Shown here in pieces: positions 8,261-17,577 of a stretch of DNA of 58,821 bases (position 1 is its first letter; every line of letters starts with the position of its first letter). A program made the translations under genes and the position numbers. Origin of the DNA: Acinetobacter lwoffii (GTDB taxonomy: Bacteria > Pseudomonadota > Gammaproteobacteria > Pseudomonadales > Moraxellaceae); contig NZ_DCLL01000038.1 in assembly GCF_002321025.1 (NCBI RefSeq), forward strand, positions 1 through 58,821, read 5' to 3'. A model generated the notes under the pieces. That model did no database searches. It was not told where the DNA came from and saw only the letters and a program-made list of their open reading frames with translations.

Positions 8261-9052
8261 ATGAAAAAAATTATCACTTCATTACTATTAAGTACCTGTG
8301 CAGTCAGCACTTACTCTTTTGCAGAAAAACCTTGGTTATATTGGCAATCCAATAGTATTTCTGCACTTTATGGTAAAGGTTTCGAAGTAGAGCCGGATAC
8401 ACATGAAACGATTACTTTTGAACATGCGAGCAGTTGGAGATGGGGAGATCTCTTTCTATTCGTCGACACTTATTGGTTTGACGGTGAAAAGACTGCTTCC
8501 CAAGGACATAATGCTGTCTATACAGAAATAGCCCCACGCTTTTCAATAGGAAAACTAACCAATACGAATTTGAGCTTTGGGCCAGTGAAAGATGTCCTAA
8601 TAGCTACGAGTTTTGACTTAAGTATTCAAGATCAGCCTGGCTATGACGATATGTGGACTTATTTAGTTGGTCCAGGTTTTGACCTAGATATCAAAGGCTT
8701 TGATTATTTCACCCTTAATTTTTACTATCGCATTCCAGACGATGGAAACACCCCAAGTGGACAATGGCAAATCACTCCTTCCTGGTCATATACCGTCCCA
8801 TTTCTTAAATCATCAATCATTTTTGATGGATACATTGATTGGGTAGTCAATTCCAAAGGTAATAACTCTTCCGACTTTCACTTTAACCCACAAATCAAAT
8901 ATGACCTTAGCCCTCATCTAGGCTTAAGCCCAAAAAAATTAGCAGCAGGTATTGAATACGACTATTGGAAAAACAAATTCTTAATCGAAGACACTCCATA
9001 TTTTAAAACTAATCAAAATGCTACTAGTTTCATCGTCAAATATACCTTTTAG
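8261..9052 (+). CDS. Tsx-like nucleoside-specific outer-membrane channel, copy 1
   Basis: A 263-residue protein with a cleavable signal peptide (MKKIITSLLLSTCAVSTYSFA) and alternating amphipathic strands. It ends in an aromatic residue (IVKYTF), as outer-membrane beta-barrels do. The internal FGPVKDVLIATS segment is shared with the second Tsx-like protein at 16732. Tsx-family channels pass nucleosides and bases across the outer membrane. The gene is 17 bases after copy C and 20 bases before the NCS2 permease, which gives a porin-permease pair for one substrate. Confidence 0.82.
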   Translation: MKKIITSLLLSTCAVSTYSFAEKPWLYWQSNSISALYGKGFEVEPDTHETITFEHASSWRWGDLFLFVDTYWFDGEKTASQGHNAVYTEIAPRFSIGKLTNTNLSFGPVKDVLIATSFDLSIQDQPGYDDMWTYLVGPGFDLDIKGFDYFTLNFYYRIPDDGNTPSGQWQITPSWSYTVPFLKSSIIFDGYIDWVVNSKGNNSSDFHFNPQIKYDLSPHLGLSPKKLAAGIEYDYWKNKFLIEDTPYFKTNQNATSFIVKYTF

Positions 9053-9072
9053 GCTGAAGGAGAAAAACATAT

Positions 9073-10377
9073 ATGACTAACACAATCACAGCCAATAACT
9101 TAAAACCAAGCTCCATGATTTTTCTCAGTATCCAGCACGTCTTGGTAATGTATGCAGGTGCTGTTTCAATTCCCCTAATTGTTGGAGGAGCTTTAGGGTT
9201 AAGCACTGCAGAAATTGCTTTCTTAATTACTGCAGATCTATTTGTTTGTGGCATTGCCACCCTCATTCAAACTATTGGTTTTAAAAATGTAGGTATTCGC
9301 TTTCCCATTATGATGGGAGTTACCTTTACTGCAGTAGGCCCAATGATTGCAATTGGGACTAATCCAGATATGGGACTACTAAGTGTATTTGGGGCAATCA
9401 TTATCGCAGGGATCTTTGGCTTCCTGATTTCACCATTTATTGGAAAGTTAATACGATTCTTCCCTCCTGTGGTGACAGGAACTCAAATTCTTGTGATTGG
9501 TCTATCTCTCATTGGTATTGCAGGCACATGGTCCGCTGGCGGATATGGGGTAAAAGACTTTGGAAATCCATTGTACTTATCTATCGCTGCCTGTGTTCTA
9601 TTAAGCATTATTATCATCAGCCGTTATGTTAAAGGCTTTTTGGGCAACATTTCAGTTCTAATCGGGATGGGAATTGGTTATATCATCGCTGCATTTTCTG
9701 GCCTCATCTCTTTAGACAAGATAGATGAAAGCCCATGGTTAGGTTGGGTGATGCCATTTCACTTCGGTATTCCAGAGTTTAACTTTTGGGCTGTCTTGAC
9801 TATGTGCGTAGTCATGCTGGTTATTTTCATTGAAACAGCTGGGATGTTCATGGCTGTAGGTGAAATTGTTGAAGAAGAGGTGGATCAGGAAAAATTGACT
9901 CGCGGTTTTAGAGCTGACAGCCTTGGCACAATGATTGGTGGGATTTTTAATATCTTCCCGTATACATCCTATGCTCAGAACATCGGTTTGCTAGCGATCA
10001 CAGGTGTTAAGAATCGCAGTGTATGTGCTTTAGCTGGTGTGTTTTTAATCCTTTTAGGTCTATTTCCTAAAATAGCTTACTTTGTTGCGTCTATACCCTC
10101 ATGTGTTCTAGGTGGAGCCGCATTGTTTATGTTTGGGATGGTGACATCTAATGGTATCAAAGTACTGCAGCGTGTCGACTTTCAAAATGTGAATAATCTC
10201 TACATCATTGCAGTCAGTGCCGGCATAGGTATGTTGCCTGTATTCTCACCTACTATTTTCTCACAACTACCATCTTATCTTTCACCTCTGTTAAACAGCC
10301 CAATTTTGCTAACGGCTTTTTGTGCTGTGATTTTGAATGCTGTTCTCAATCGAAAACAGCGGATATTGGATGAATAG
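9073..10377 (+). CDS. NCS2-family purine (xanthine/urate-type) permease, copy 1
   Basis: A 434-residue inner-membrane protein with about 14 hydrophobic segments. An AAGGAG lies 11 bases before the ATG. The NCS2 signature appears as YAQNIGLLAITGVKNRS, whose QN...G....TG pattern is that of the xanthine/urate branch rather than the uracil branch. Such proteins are H+-coupled symporters. It is last in the operon 2OG-B, 2OG-C, Tsx, NCS2 and is related to the permease at 17578. The genes that bring the substrate in are therefore linked to those that oxidise it. Confidence 0.88.
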   Translation: MTNTITANNLKPSSMIFLSIQHVLVMYAGAVSIPLIVGGALGLSTAEIAFLITADLFVCGIATLIQTIGFKNVGIRFPIMMGVTFTAVGPMIAIGTNPDMGLLSVFGAIIIAGIFGFLISPFIGKLIRFFPPVVTGTQILVIGLSLIGIAGTWSAGGYGVKDFGNPLYLSIAACVLLSIIIISRYVKGFLGNISVLIGMGIGYIIAAFSGLISLDKIDESPWLGWVMPFHFGIPEFNFWAVLTMCVVMLVIFIETAGMFMAVGEIVEEEVDQEKLTRGFRADSLGTMIGGIFNIFPYTSYAQNIGLLAITGVKNRSVCALAGVFLILLGLFPKIAYFVASIPSCVLGGAALFMFGMVTSNGIKVLQRVDFQNVNNLYIIAVSAGIGMLPVFSPTIFSQLPSYLSPLLNSPILLTAFCAVILNAVLNRKQRILDE

Positions 10378-10419
10378 TATCTTCAGAAATTGAAAGATGC
10401 ATAAATATCAGATACACAG

Positions 10420-11279
10420 GGCTTTGTTGCACAAACCTAGCCTATAAGGTTTATTCAGTCCTATAATTTCAAAATGATCAAATCTTTATTTAGACTCTCT
10501 TTACGCATGGTCACAGGTTTTGTTCAAAGTCTGATTAAACTTTGTGGATTAAATTGGACCGCACCAGATTACAGTACGCTTTGTCGAAGACAAAAACATA
10601 TTGATATTGCGATTAGCTATCAAAAAAGTAGTGATGGGCTACATCTACTCGTCGACTCAACTGGCTTAAAGTTTCTAGGTGAAGGTGAGTGGAAACGTAA
10701 GAAACATGGACCTGAATATCGTCGCCAATGGCGTAAGCTTCATATTGGCATCGATGCTGAAACCTTGCAAATACGTGCAGTACAGCTTACTACAAATAAT
10801 GTGAGCGATTCGCAAGTACTCGGTGATTTACTTGCTCAAATTCCCTTAGATGAACGAATTGATTCGGTCTATACCGATGGTGCTTATGACACGAAGCACT
10901 GCAGACAAGTCATTCTAGATCGAGATGCACATGCGCTCATTCCGCCAAGAAAAAATGCAAAACCATGGAAAGATCAGAAATTGAGATCTTTAGAGCGGAA
11001 TGAGTTACTGAAAACAGTTAAACGTTTAGGAAGAACGCTTTGGAAAAAATGGTCTGGTTATCATCGTCGAAGTTTAGTTGAAACCAAGATGCATTGCATC
11101 AAACTATTAGGTGATAAATTAACAGCAAGGAGTTTTTCTAGTCAGGTGAATGAGATTCATGCACGCATAGCCGTATTGAACAAATTTACAGAATTAGGTC
11201 GTCCTCATACCCAAGTTGTCACTTGAATTCTGTTCAAATGAGCAGAGTGTTATCTTTTAAATCTTTGTGCAACAAAGCC
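10420..11279 (+). mobile_element. IS5-family (IS903-group-like) element, internally deleted
   Basis: The ends are inverted repeats GGCTTTGTTGCACAAA (from 10420) and TTTGTGCAACAAAGCC (to 11279). The element is 860 bp, whereas relatives of this group are about 1.05 kb, and the encoded transposase lacks its first 60 or so residues. The flanking 9-mers (GATACACAG and ATTTTAAAC) do not match, so no target duplication remains. It separates the accessory purine module from the core purine cluster, and its right end falls 3 bases short of the Rieske gene stop codon. Confidence 0.85.
10474..11226 (+). pseudogene. IS5-family DDE transposase, N-terminally truncated
   Basis: The 250 residues carry the DDE-fold core: LLVDSTGLKFLGEGEW, then VYTDGAYDT, then a C-terminal region with RRSLVETKMHCIKLLG that supplies the Glu. 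The usual N-terminal segment of about 60 residues that precedes IKSLFRLSLRMVTGF is missing. The ATG used here lies just inside the left inverted repeat. The deletion removes the normal start and DNA-binding region, so the copy is probably inactive, although its intact ends could still be mobilised by a complete relative. Confidence 0.8.
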
Positions 11280-11282
11280 ATT

Positions 11283-12338
11283 TTAAACTGTATAGCGTTT
11301 GCTCAATCCCCACTCTGCCAAAATTCGGCGGTAAGTGGTTGATGAACGATCTGCCTCAAAATGTGCCTCCATTGAAATATCTAAAGGAAGTTCTTCTGGT
11401 TTTTGGCTTTCCACCATGTCCTGATCTTCAGCGAAGATTTGTGCATTGAAATCATAAACTGCCTGTAAGTCTCCTGTAGTATCAAAGTTACGAGTTAAGG
11501 GAACGAATAATCGCGTTTTATTGTGCGAAACTGGACAGCACGCATTTAAAATTTTAAGTAAGCCATTTTCAGGAAAGTCGATAGTCAAAATAGCTGAAAA
11601 TGGTGGATAGACATCGAAAGTACGTTTCCATAAAAAATCATCTGGTGCTAAATGTTGTAAGCCATGCGGATAGTTACTGACATCACTCACATACTCTGTA
11701 TGTAAGCCATAATCCGTTCGAACGGTCGAATATTTTTGTACTTTAGGATTTTCACGATCAGCAAAACTTTGGTTATGTACCCATGCAAAGTGCGCAACAT
11801 CAATAAAGCCTTCAAGCTGACGGCCACTTGATCCAGCAATATCGACAAATGGAGGGAGAATTGACTGATGTTCTTCACTGTCCCACGTGTCTAAATCTGG
11901 AAAATTGGCTTTCGATACATCGCGGTTAAATAAACTGGTCCAAATAAGTCCATATTTTTCTACAACTGGAAATTTGGTCAGTGAAAAACGATCTGAAATT
12001 TGTGTAAGTTCCGGCTGTGCAGGAATTTTTACACACTTTCCTTCACCGTTATAATGTAGGCCGTGGTATGGGCAAATAATTTCTTCGCCTTTCACCCAGC
12101 CTTTGGTTAATGGCACACCACGATGCGGGCAAATATCACGCACGAGATGAATTTTTCCACTTTCAGTTTTATACAATGCCATTTTCACATCAAGTAATTG
12201 TACTTGTTGCGGTTGTTCTGAAACGTCCTGTGTACGTGCAACTGGGTACCAATGCTGCGCTAAAATATTCCAATCGTTTGCATCAAATGAACTGCATTGT
12301 GGTTGGGTAAATAAATTCAGTACAGGAATCGCATTCAT
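11283..12338 (-). CDS. Rieske [2Fe-2S] oxygenase, HpxD-like copy 2
   Basis: A 351-residue paralogue of the 413-1468 gene; by direct comparison about 53 of 351 positions differ. The Rieske ligands CPH (70-72) and CPYH (89-92) and the FIDVAHFAWVHN iron region are conserved. It is divergent from a LysR regulator and two genes away from hpxO, so it is probably the original core-cluster copy. In Klebsiella, HpxD with the reductase HpxE takes part in hypoxanthine-to-xanthine or related early purine oxidation. The partner reductase is not in this window. The substrate is assigned by context only. Confidence 0.85.
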   Translation of the reverse strand: MNAIPVLNLFTQPQCSSFDANDWNILAQHWYPVARTQDVSEQPQQVQLLDVKMALYKTESGKIHLVRDICPHRGVPLTKGWVKGEEIICPYHGLHYNGEGKCVKIPAQPELTQISDRFSLTKFPVVEKYGLIWTSLFNRDVSKANFPDLDTWDSEEHQSILPPFVDIAGSSGRQLEGFIDVAHFAWVHNQSFADRENPKVQKYSTVRTDYGLHTEYVSDVSNYPHGLQHLAPDDFLWKRTFDVYPPFSAILTIDFPENGLLKILNACCPVSHNKTRLFVPLTRNFDTTGDLQAVYDFNAQIFAEDQDMVESQKPEELPLDISMEAHFEADRSSTTYRRILAEWGLSKRYTV

Positions 12339-12583
12339 TTTTAAATCTCTACATTCGCATTATTTGCAGAACTTTTATGCCATGTAACTAGGGCTAATTC
12401 GTTCTTTTCTAAGTCAAAAATACGTTTGGATAGCATTTCTGTCTATTAGAATGATTTGCATACAATGTTCTGTTTTTTAGAACACAAAAGCAGAATGAAT
12501 TGAAAAAATCAAAAGTTATGGCATGAAAATCGCTTAAGCATGGATAAGTACTTTGTAAACTGCCCGTGAGATTGAATAGCTGT

Positions 12584-13510
12584 ATGTCGATTACCTTTTC
12601 CCGATTTTCTGAATATTTTATGGCTGTTGCCCGTACTGGCAGTTTACGTAAAGCCGCAGAACAGCTTTTTATTTCAGTCTCTGCAGTGCATCGGCAAATT
12701 GTTCTTGCTGAAGAAGAGTTAGGCGTTGCTTTATTTGAGCGTTTACCGCAGGGGCTGAAGCTAACGTTAGCAGGTGAATTACTTTATGCTGATTTGCTTA
12801 AATGGCAAAAAGAATATCAGCTGACTCGAATTCGATTTGATGAAATTCAAGGATTAAGTCGCGGCAATATTGAAATGGGTTTTATTTCTGCCCTAAATGA
12901 TGGTTTTGTCGTGGATTGTATTCAACGCATGGCTGAAAGCTATCCATGGATTAATCTCAATATCAGTATGAATAGCAGTGAAGAAATATCGAGAAAAATC
13001 ATTGATGCAGAATTAGATTTTGGCATTATCTTAAATCCTAAAAGTCACAATCAATTAGAAATCTTATCCTTTATTGAAATTCCTTTAGGCTATGTTTTAT
13101 CACCACATCACACCTTAGCCGGCATGGATAAAATCTATTTATCTGACACTTTAAATGAGCGTCATATCATGCCAAGTGAGCCCTTAGTCATCAGTGATTA
13201 TGTACATACACTCTATAAACATCACAAATTTAATCCTATACAAAAGATAGAATGTAATGACATTAGAATGATAACATCATTAATTCAACAACAATTAGGC
13301 ATTGGCTTAATGTCATATATGGATGCATTACCACTTTTAAACTCAAAAAAGATCGTATTTAAGCCCATTCGTGAAAAAGGTATGCATCGTTTAACCATTG
13401 CACTGTGCGTCGCTTCAAAACGTCAAACATCTCGTCTTTCACAAATAATGGTAAATTTATTGGTCGAAAAAATGGAAGAAATCAAATTGCAATTAAAGCA
13501 ACTTCCTTAA
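12584..13510 (+). CDS. LysR-family transcriptional regulator 2
   Basis: About 308 residues from ATG 12584 (MSITFSRFSEYFMAV); a GTG at 12566 would add 6 residues. The helix-turn-helix is GSLRKAAEQLFISVSAVHRQI, and the rest is a LysR effector-binding domain. It is divergent from the Rieske gene and convergent with hpxO, so it probably controls the core purine cluster. It ends at a strong terminator. Confidence 0.88.
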   Translation: MSITFSRFSEYFMAVARTGSLRKAAEQLFISVSAVHRQIVLAEEELGVALFERLPQGLKLTLAGELLYADLLKWQKEYQLTRIRFDEIQGLSRGNIEMGFISALNDGFVVDCIQRMAESYPWINLNISMNSSEEISRKIIDAELDFGIILNPKSHNQLEILSFIEIPLGYVLSPHHTLAGMDKIYLSDTLNERHIMPSEPLVISDYVHTLYKHHKFNPIQKIECNDIRMITSLIQQQLGIGLMSYMDALPLLNSKKIVFKPIREKGMHRLTIALCVASKRQTSRLSQIMVNLLVEKMEEIKLQLKQLP

Positions 13511-13554
13511 ACATTTAATCCTTTGCTCTTCAATCTAATGTTTCTAAATAGCTA

Positions 13555-13588
13555 AAAAAAGCCAGTGTGAATATTCACACTGGCTGCT
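13555..13588. terminator. Bidirectional terminator between LysR 2 and hpxO
   Basis: Bases 13561-13584 form a perfect 24-base palindrome, with a GCCAGTGTGA stem around ATAT, preceded by a run of seven A. It lies between convergent genes. Confidence 0.85.
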
Positions 13589-13633
13589 GAAAGCTAACCT
13601 TTTAGTTTTACATTTCTTTTTGTGTCTTACAGC

Positions 13634-14791
13634 TTAGTCGAGTGGATTACCGACAATGTTACTAATAATTCCCTTCATAATATGATTGCCTTGTTCTTTA
13701 CGTAACTCTTCATACCACTCTCGGGTCACCGCTTCATCTTTCATATGTGTCACATCACAGCGCTTACGGGCACGAAGTACCAACTCATTGGCACGTTCAT
13801 TACGCTTGTTCTGATAGCGACGTAAAGAATCTTGTAAACCTAAGGTATTAATTTGCAATGAACGTGCCAAATAGATAGCATCTTCCATCGCTTGGCAGCC
13901 GCCTTGACCAATATCAGGTGTTGTACTGTGCGCTGCATCACCTACAATCACCACTCGACCTTTGTAAAAATTGGCAAATGGTTCGATATCGTGAATTTCT
14001 ACACGATTGGTCTTTTGCACATCGACTGCATCAATTAACTTTTGGACAGGCTCACACCATCCTTTAAAGTATTGTTTGAATAAAGCTTTGTATTGGCTAC
14101 GATCATTTTCAAGACCAACAGCTAACGGCACATCAAAAAAGAAATAGAAACGATTATTCGCCACTGGCATCAGTGAAACACGTTTGCCTTCACCTACAAA
14201 CGTTGTCCATTGATCTGCTGCGGCATAATCGTCTGAGACATCAACGAGACCATTCCAATTGACATAGCCTGCATAGCGTCGCTCAACTTGCTCACCTAAA
14301 ACATAGGCACGAGTAATTGAGTGTGTACCGTCTGCACCCACCAATAGATCAGATTCTATTTCGCTACCATCTGCAAATTGAATTTTTACACGCTCTCCTT
14401 CTTCAACAAAAGAAATCATTTTCTTAGCTAGATGAATATCTTCACGACCAAATTCATCCATTAACATATTCTGAAGTTCCGCACGTGATACCGGATATGG
14501 TCGTTGCCCGACTTCTTCAATCAATGGATAAAGGCTAAACTGGGTCATCACATCGCCCGTCAGACCATCAATATAAGCAAGGTTATCCATTTTGCCGCCA
14601 AGCTTTTCAACTTGCTCTGTCAAACCCAAATAATTTAGACATTTCACACCGTTAGACCATAACGAAATAGCAGCACCCACCGGTAAAATTTGTTCTGCCT
14701 GTTCATAGATGGTTACTTGGTGTCCGAATTTTTTTAGTGCGATGCCTGTAGTTAGACCCGCCATACCTGCACCAATAATTGTAATTTCCAT
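13634..14791 (-). CDS. hpxO: FAD-dependent urate hydroxylase
   Basis: A 385-residue flavin monooxygenase. The FAD-binding motif is GAGMAGL at residues 7-13, the second dinucleotide motif is VGADGTHS, and the GD motif is VGDAAHSTTPDIGQGG. Long segments match Klebsiella HpxO as I know it, for example YAGYVNWNGLV and QWTTFVGEGKRVSLMPV. The enzyme oxidises urate with NADH and O2 to 5-hydroxyisourate in the cytoplasm, replacing a cofactor-free uricase. The next enzymes, HIU hydrolase and OHCU decarboxylase, are at 18975 and 19292. It is transcribed divergently from allantoicase. Confidence 0.93.
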   Translation of the reverse strand: MEITIIGAGMAGLTTGIALKKFGHQVTIYEQAEQILPVGAAISLWSNGVKCLNYLGLTEQVEKLGGKMDNLAYIDGLTGDVMTQFSLYPLIEEVGQRPYPVSRAELQNMLMDEFGREDIHLAKKMISFVEEGERVKIQFADGSEIESDLLVGADGTHSITRAYVLGEQVERRYAGYVNWNGLVDVSDDYAAADQWTTFVGEGKRVSLMPVANNRFYFFFDVPLAVGLENDRSQYKALFKQYFKGWCEPVQKLIDAVDVQKTNRVEIHDIEPFANFYKGRVVIVGDAAHSTTPDIGQGGCQAMEDAIYLARSLQINTLGLQDSLRRYQNKRNERANELVLRARKRCDVTHMKDEAVTREWYEELRKEQGNHIMKGIISNIVGNPLD

Positions 14792-15001
14792 CTATAATTC
14801 CCCTGTGTTTTATAAGTTTCTAAGTCATAAAATGCTAAAAGCGTGCCATTTTTTATAAAGCGCCCTGAAAAAAATCCAAAGTTGGCACACGCTGTGCATC
14901 TAAACGCGTGTAAATGCTTGTTTTTATCGTTTGTTAAATTTTTTGTAGCACGATAGCGCAAAGCATGAATTTTGAAAGAAAATAGCGAATGGATTTAATA
15001 T

Positions 15002-16009
15002 ATGGCGACTTTATTAGCACCCGATTTTGATATTCCTGCACAATTACAGACACTTACCAATTTGGCAGATGACCGTATTGGTGCAAAAATTATTGAATGT
15101 TCAGATGAATTTTTCGCAGAAGCAAAACGTATGCTTCAATTTGACGCGCCAATTTTTGTTGAAGATAAATTCGATGACCATGGTAAATGGATGGATGGTT
15201 GGGAAACGCGCCGTAAACGTCACACAGGTTATGACTGGGCAATTATTCAATTGGGCGTAGCTGGGCATATTAAGGCTTTAGATATTGACACTACCTTCTT
15301 CACTGGGAATTACCCTGCTTCAGCTTCAGTTGAAGCCTGCTACGCCCCTGATGGCGATCTTGCTCAAGCTGAATGGTTGAACATATTAGAGAACAACGTA
15401 CTTGGCCCAAGTCAGCATCATGTTTTGCCGATTACAGCTGACCAAGTTTTTACTCATGTGCGTTTAAATATTTTTCCTGATGGTGGTGTTGCTCGTTTTA
15501 AAGTGTATGGTGAAGTGAGCGTTCAACAACAAGATCACACTGCAACAATTGATTTAGTTGCTTTAGAAAATGGTGGACGTGTAATTGCTTATAGCGATGC
15601 ACATTTTGGTCATCCACGTAATCTGATTAACCCAGGTCGCGGAATTAATATGGGTGATGGTTGGGAAACCAAACGTCGTCGTGCACCGGGCTTTGATTGG
15701 TGTATTTTGGCTTTGGGTCAAACTGGTGCAATTGAAAAAATTGATATCGATACGGCACACTTTAAAGGCAACTTTCCAGCCCAAGTCTCGATTCAAGCGG
15801 TCTATGTTGAAGATGCAACTGATCCACAATTAATTCCACAAAGTATGTTCTGGCCATTTTTGCTTGAAGCACAAGACATGCAAATGGATCATATTCATAG
15901 CTTTGTAAACGAAATTTTGCAACATGAAAAGATCTCGCATATTCGCATTAATATGATTCCAGATGGTGGTATCAGCCGTATTCGTTTGTGGGGTAAAACC
16001 AAAAGCTAA
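15002..16009 (+). CDS. alc: Allantoicase
   Basis: A 335-residue protein made of two similar halves, the known allantoicase duplication. Each half carries a GWETRR/GWETKRRR block followed by DWAII or DWCIL, and each ends with an F-DGG-ARFKVYGE or PDGGISRIRLWG motif. It hydrolyses allantoate to ureidoglycolate and urea. It is followed by ureidoglycolate lyase 96 bases downstream. The urea product links this cluster to the urease operon. Confidence 0.94.
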   Translation: MATLLAPDFDIPAQLQTLTNLADDRIGAKIIECSDEFFAEAKRMLQFDAPIFVEDKFDDHGKWMDGWETRRKRHTGYDWAIIQLGVAGHIKALDIDTTFFTGNYPASASVEACYAPDGDLAQAEWLNILENNVLGPSQHHVLPITADQVFTHVRLNIFPDGGVARFKVYGEVSVQQQDHTATIDLVALENGGRVIAYSDAHFGHPRNLINPGRGINMGDGWETKRRRAPGFDWCILALGQTGAIEKIDIDTAHFKGNFPAQVSIQAVYVEDATDPQLIPQSMFWPFLLEAQDMQMDHIHSFVNEILQHEKISHIRINMIPDGGISRIRLWGKTKS

Positions 16010-16105
16010 ATTGAAAGCTTGAATACTTTCTACATCGAGAAGGATAAGTACTGTGGTTTTATCCTTCTTCTCCTACACTTGATATAGACAATAAAAGAAT
16101 TACAC

Positions 16106-16606
16106 ATGGTTCAAACAATTCAGCTACAGCCCCTGAGCATTGAAAACTTTGCCCCTTTTGGTGAGGTGATTTGCTGCGGAGGACAGGATTTTTTTCATAT
16201 CAATGATGCACATACCGAGCGTTATCATGCCCTTGTAACCACTGAAATCTTCGGTGAAGCACATGCAGGTATTAGTATTTTTCGTAATATTAAACAGACA
16301 GAAATTCCTTTTTCGGTTTCGATGCTTGAGCGACATCCGAATGGCTCACAAGCTTTTATCCCGATGCAAGGTCAGGCTTTTTTAATTGTGGTGGCACCTG
16401 CATTGGATGATCAAACGCCTGATATTTCAAAACTCTGTGCTTTTATTTCAGATGGTACACAAGGTGTTAACTACCATGCAGGTACATGGCATCACCCTCT
16501 ATTAACTTTAGAGGCGCCAAGTAACTTTGCCGTGGTTGATCGTATTGGTATTGGACATAATTGTGATGTTTATCAGTTTAATGAAGTACTCAATATCGTG
16601 GCATAA
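16106..16606 (+). CDS. allA: Ureidoglycolate lyase
   Basis: A 166-residue cupin-like protein of usual AllA length. It shows the family segments IENFAPFGEVI, RHPNGSQAFIPM and NYHAGTWHHPLL, where the His residues lie in the active site. It splits ureidoglycolate into glyoxylate and urea. It is in one transcription unit with alc. Confidence 0.93.
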   Translation: MVQTIQLQPLSIENFAPFGEVICCGGQDFFHINDAHTERYHALVTTEIFGEAHAGISIFRNIKQTEIPFSVSMLERHPNGSQAFIPMQGQAFLIVVAPALDDQTPDISKLCAFISDGTQGVNYHAGTWHHPLLTLEAPSNFAVVDRIGIGHNCDVYQFNEVLNIVA

Positions 16607-16656
16607 ATTTAAACTATCATTGAAATTGAAACCTCAATTTAAAATTGTCTCAGAAA

Positions 16657-16686
16657 TTAAAAGCCCCATCCGTGGGGCTTTTAAGT
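16657..16686. terminator. Terminator between allA and Tsx copy 2
   Basis: AAAAGCCCC at 16659-16667 pairs with GGGGCTTTT around ATCCGT. It lies between convergent genes. Confidence 0.85.
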
Positions 16687-16731
16687 CTTGTGCAGTATGT
16701 TGTGTAACGATGTACGGTTTTAACGAATCAA

Positions 16732-17451
16732 TTAGAAGTGATATTTCACTAGCGCACTGACGTTATTTTCATCTTTACCTTTAATATTATATTTATTATT
16801 CCAAACTGAATGCTCAACGCCTACATACAGGCGTGTATCTGGGGAAATATGTTGCCCCACATTCCATTTATATTGACTGGTCCAGTTCATCTCACTGGCT
16901 GAGCCTTTTTCCGCAGTTGACCAATCCAGAAAAGCATCTGCTAAGAAAGATTCTGAGCCAATTTTAAAAGGTATGGCATAGGTAAGCGTCATTTGATAGT
17001 CATCAGCTTTAGTATCATTATTCACTTTATATAAATTTAATTTTGCATATTGAAAATATGGCACATCAAAGTCTAAGCCAATACCATAGAGAAAATTATC
17101 CATGTTGCTACCCGCTTCCCAAGTGGTTGCAAGCAATACATCTTTTACAGGGCCAAATTTAAGTTCTTTACCCGTTACAGCGCCTAAACTCAATCGTGGT
17201 GATGCTTCAAAATAGGTTTGATCGCCCCTGACGTCATTATGTGTACGGTCGGCAAAAATGAAGAAATCACCATATTTAAGCTTTGACGCGTATTCAAATG
17301 TCACAGTGGTTTGTTTGTCTTCTTTTGCAATGAGCTGATAGTCGGTGCCATATAGACCGGTAATGCTGAAGTCTTGCCAGATTGGGGCTGCAAAGATAGA
17401 GTTGGCTGAAATAGTGCATAGAATTGCAGCTGAAAGAGGCATAAATTTCAT
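16732..17451 (-). CDS. Tsx-like nucleoside-specific outer-membrane channel, copy 2
   Basis: A 239-residue protein with a signal peptide (MKFMPLSAAILCTISANSIFAA), beta-barrel strand pattern and terminal Phe (VKYHF). It shares the FGPVKDVLLAT segment with copy 1 but is otherwise well diverged. It is downstream of the NCS2 permease and probably admits urate, allantoin or nucleobases across the outer membrane. A terminator separates it from the permease, so it likely has its own promoter in 17452-17530. Confidence 0.82.
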   Translation of the reverse strand: MKFMPLSAAILCTISANSIFAAPIWQDFSITGLYGTDYQLIAKEDKQTTVTFEYASKLKYGDFFIFADRTHNDVRGDQTYFEASPRLSLGAVTGKELKFGPVKDVLLATTWEAGSNMDNFLYGIGLDFDVPYFQYAKLNLYKVNNDTKADDYQMTLTYAIPFKIGSESFLADAFLDWSTAEKGSASEMNWTSQYKWNVGQHISPDTRLYVGVEHSVWNNKYNIKGKDENNVSALVKYHF

Positions 17452-17529
17452 TAAATTGTTTTTCCTAGCGATAAATACGTTTTGAGTAATTTATTTAGCA
17501 AAAACAAAGCCAATATTAGATTTTTTAAT

Positions 17530-17563
17530 AAAAAAAGCCCACATTAATGTGAGCTTTTTTTAT
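17530..17563 (-). terminator. Terminator after NCS2 copy 2
   Basis: AGCCCACATT...AATGTGAGCT hairpin flanked by A and T runs, between the permease stop and the Tsx gene start. Confidence 0.7.
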
Positions 17564-17577
17564 TTATTTTGAATAGC

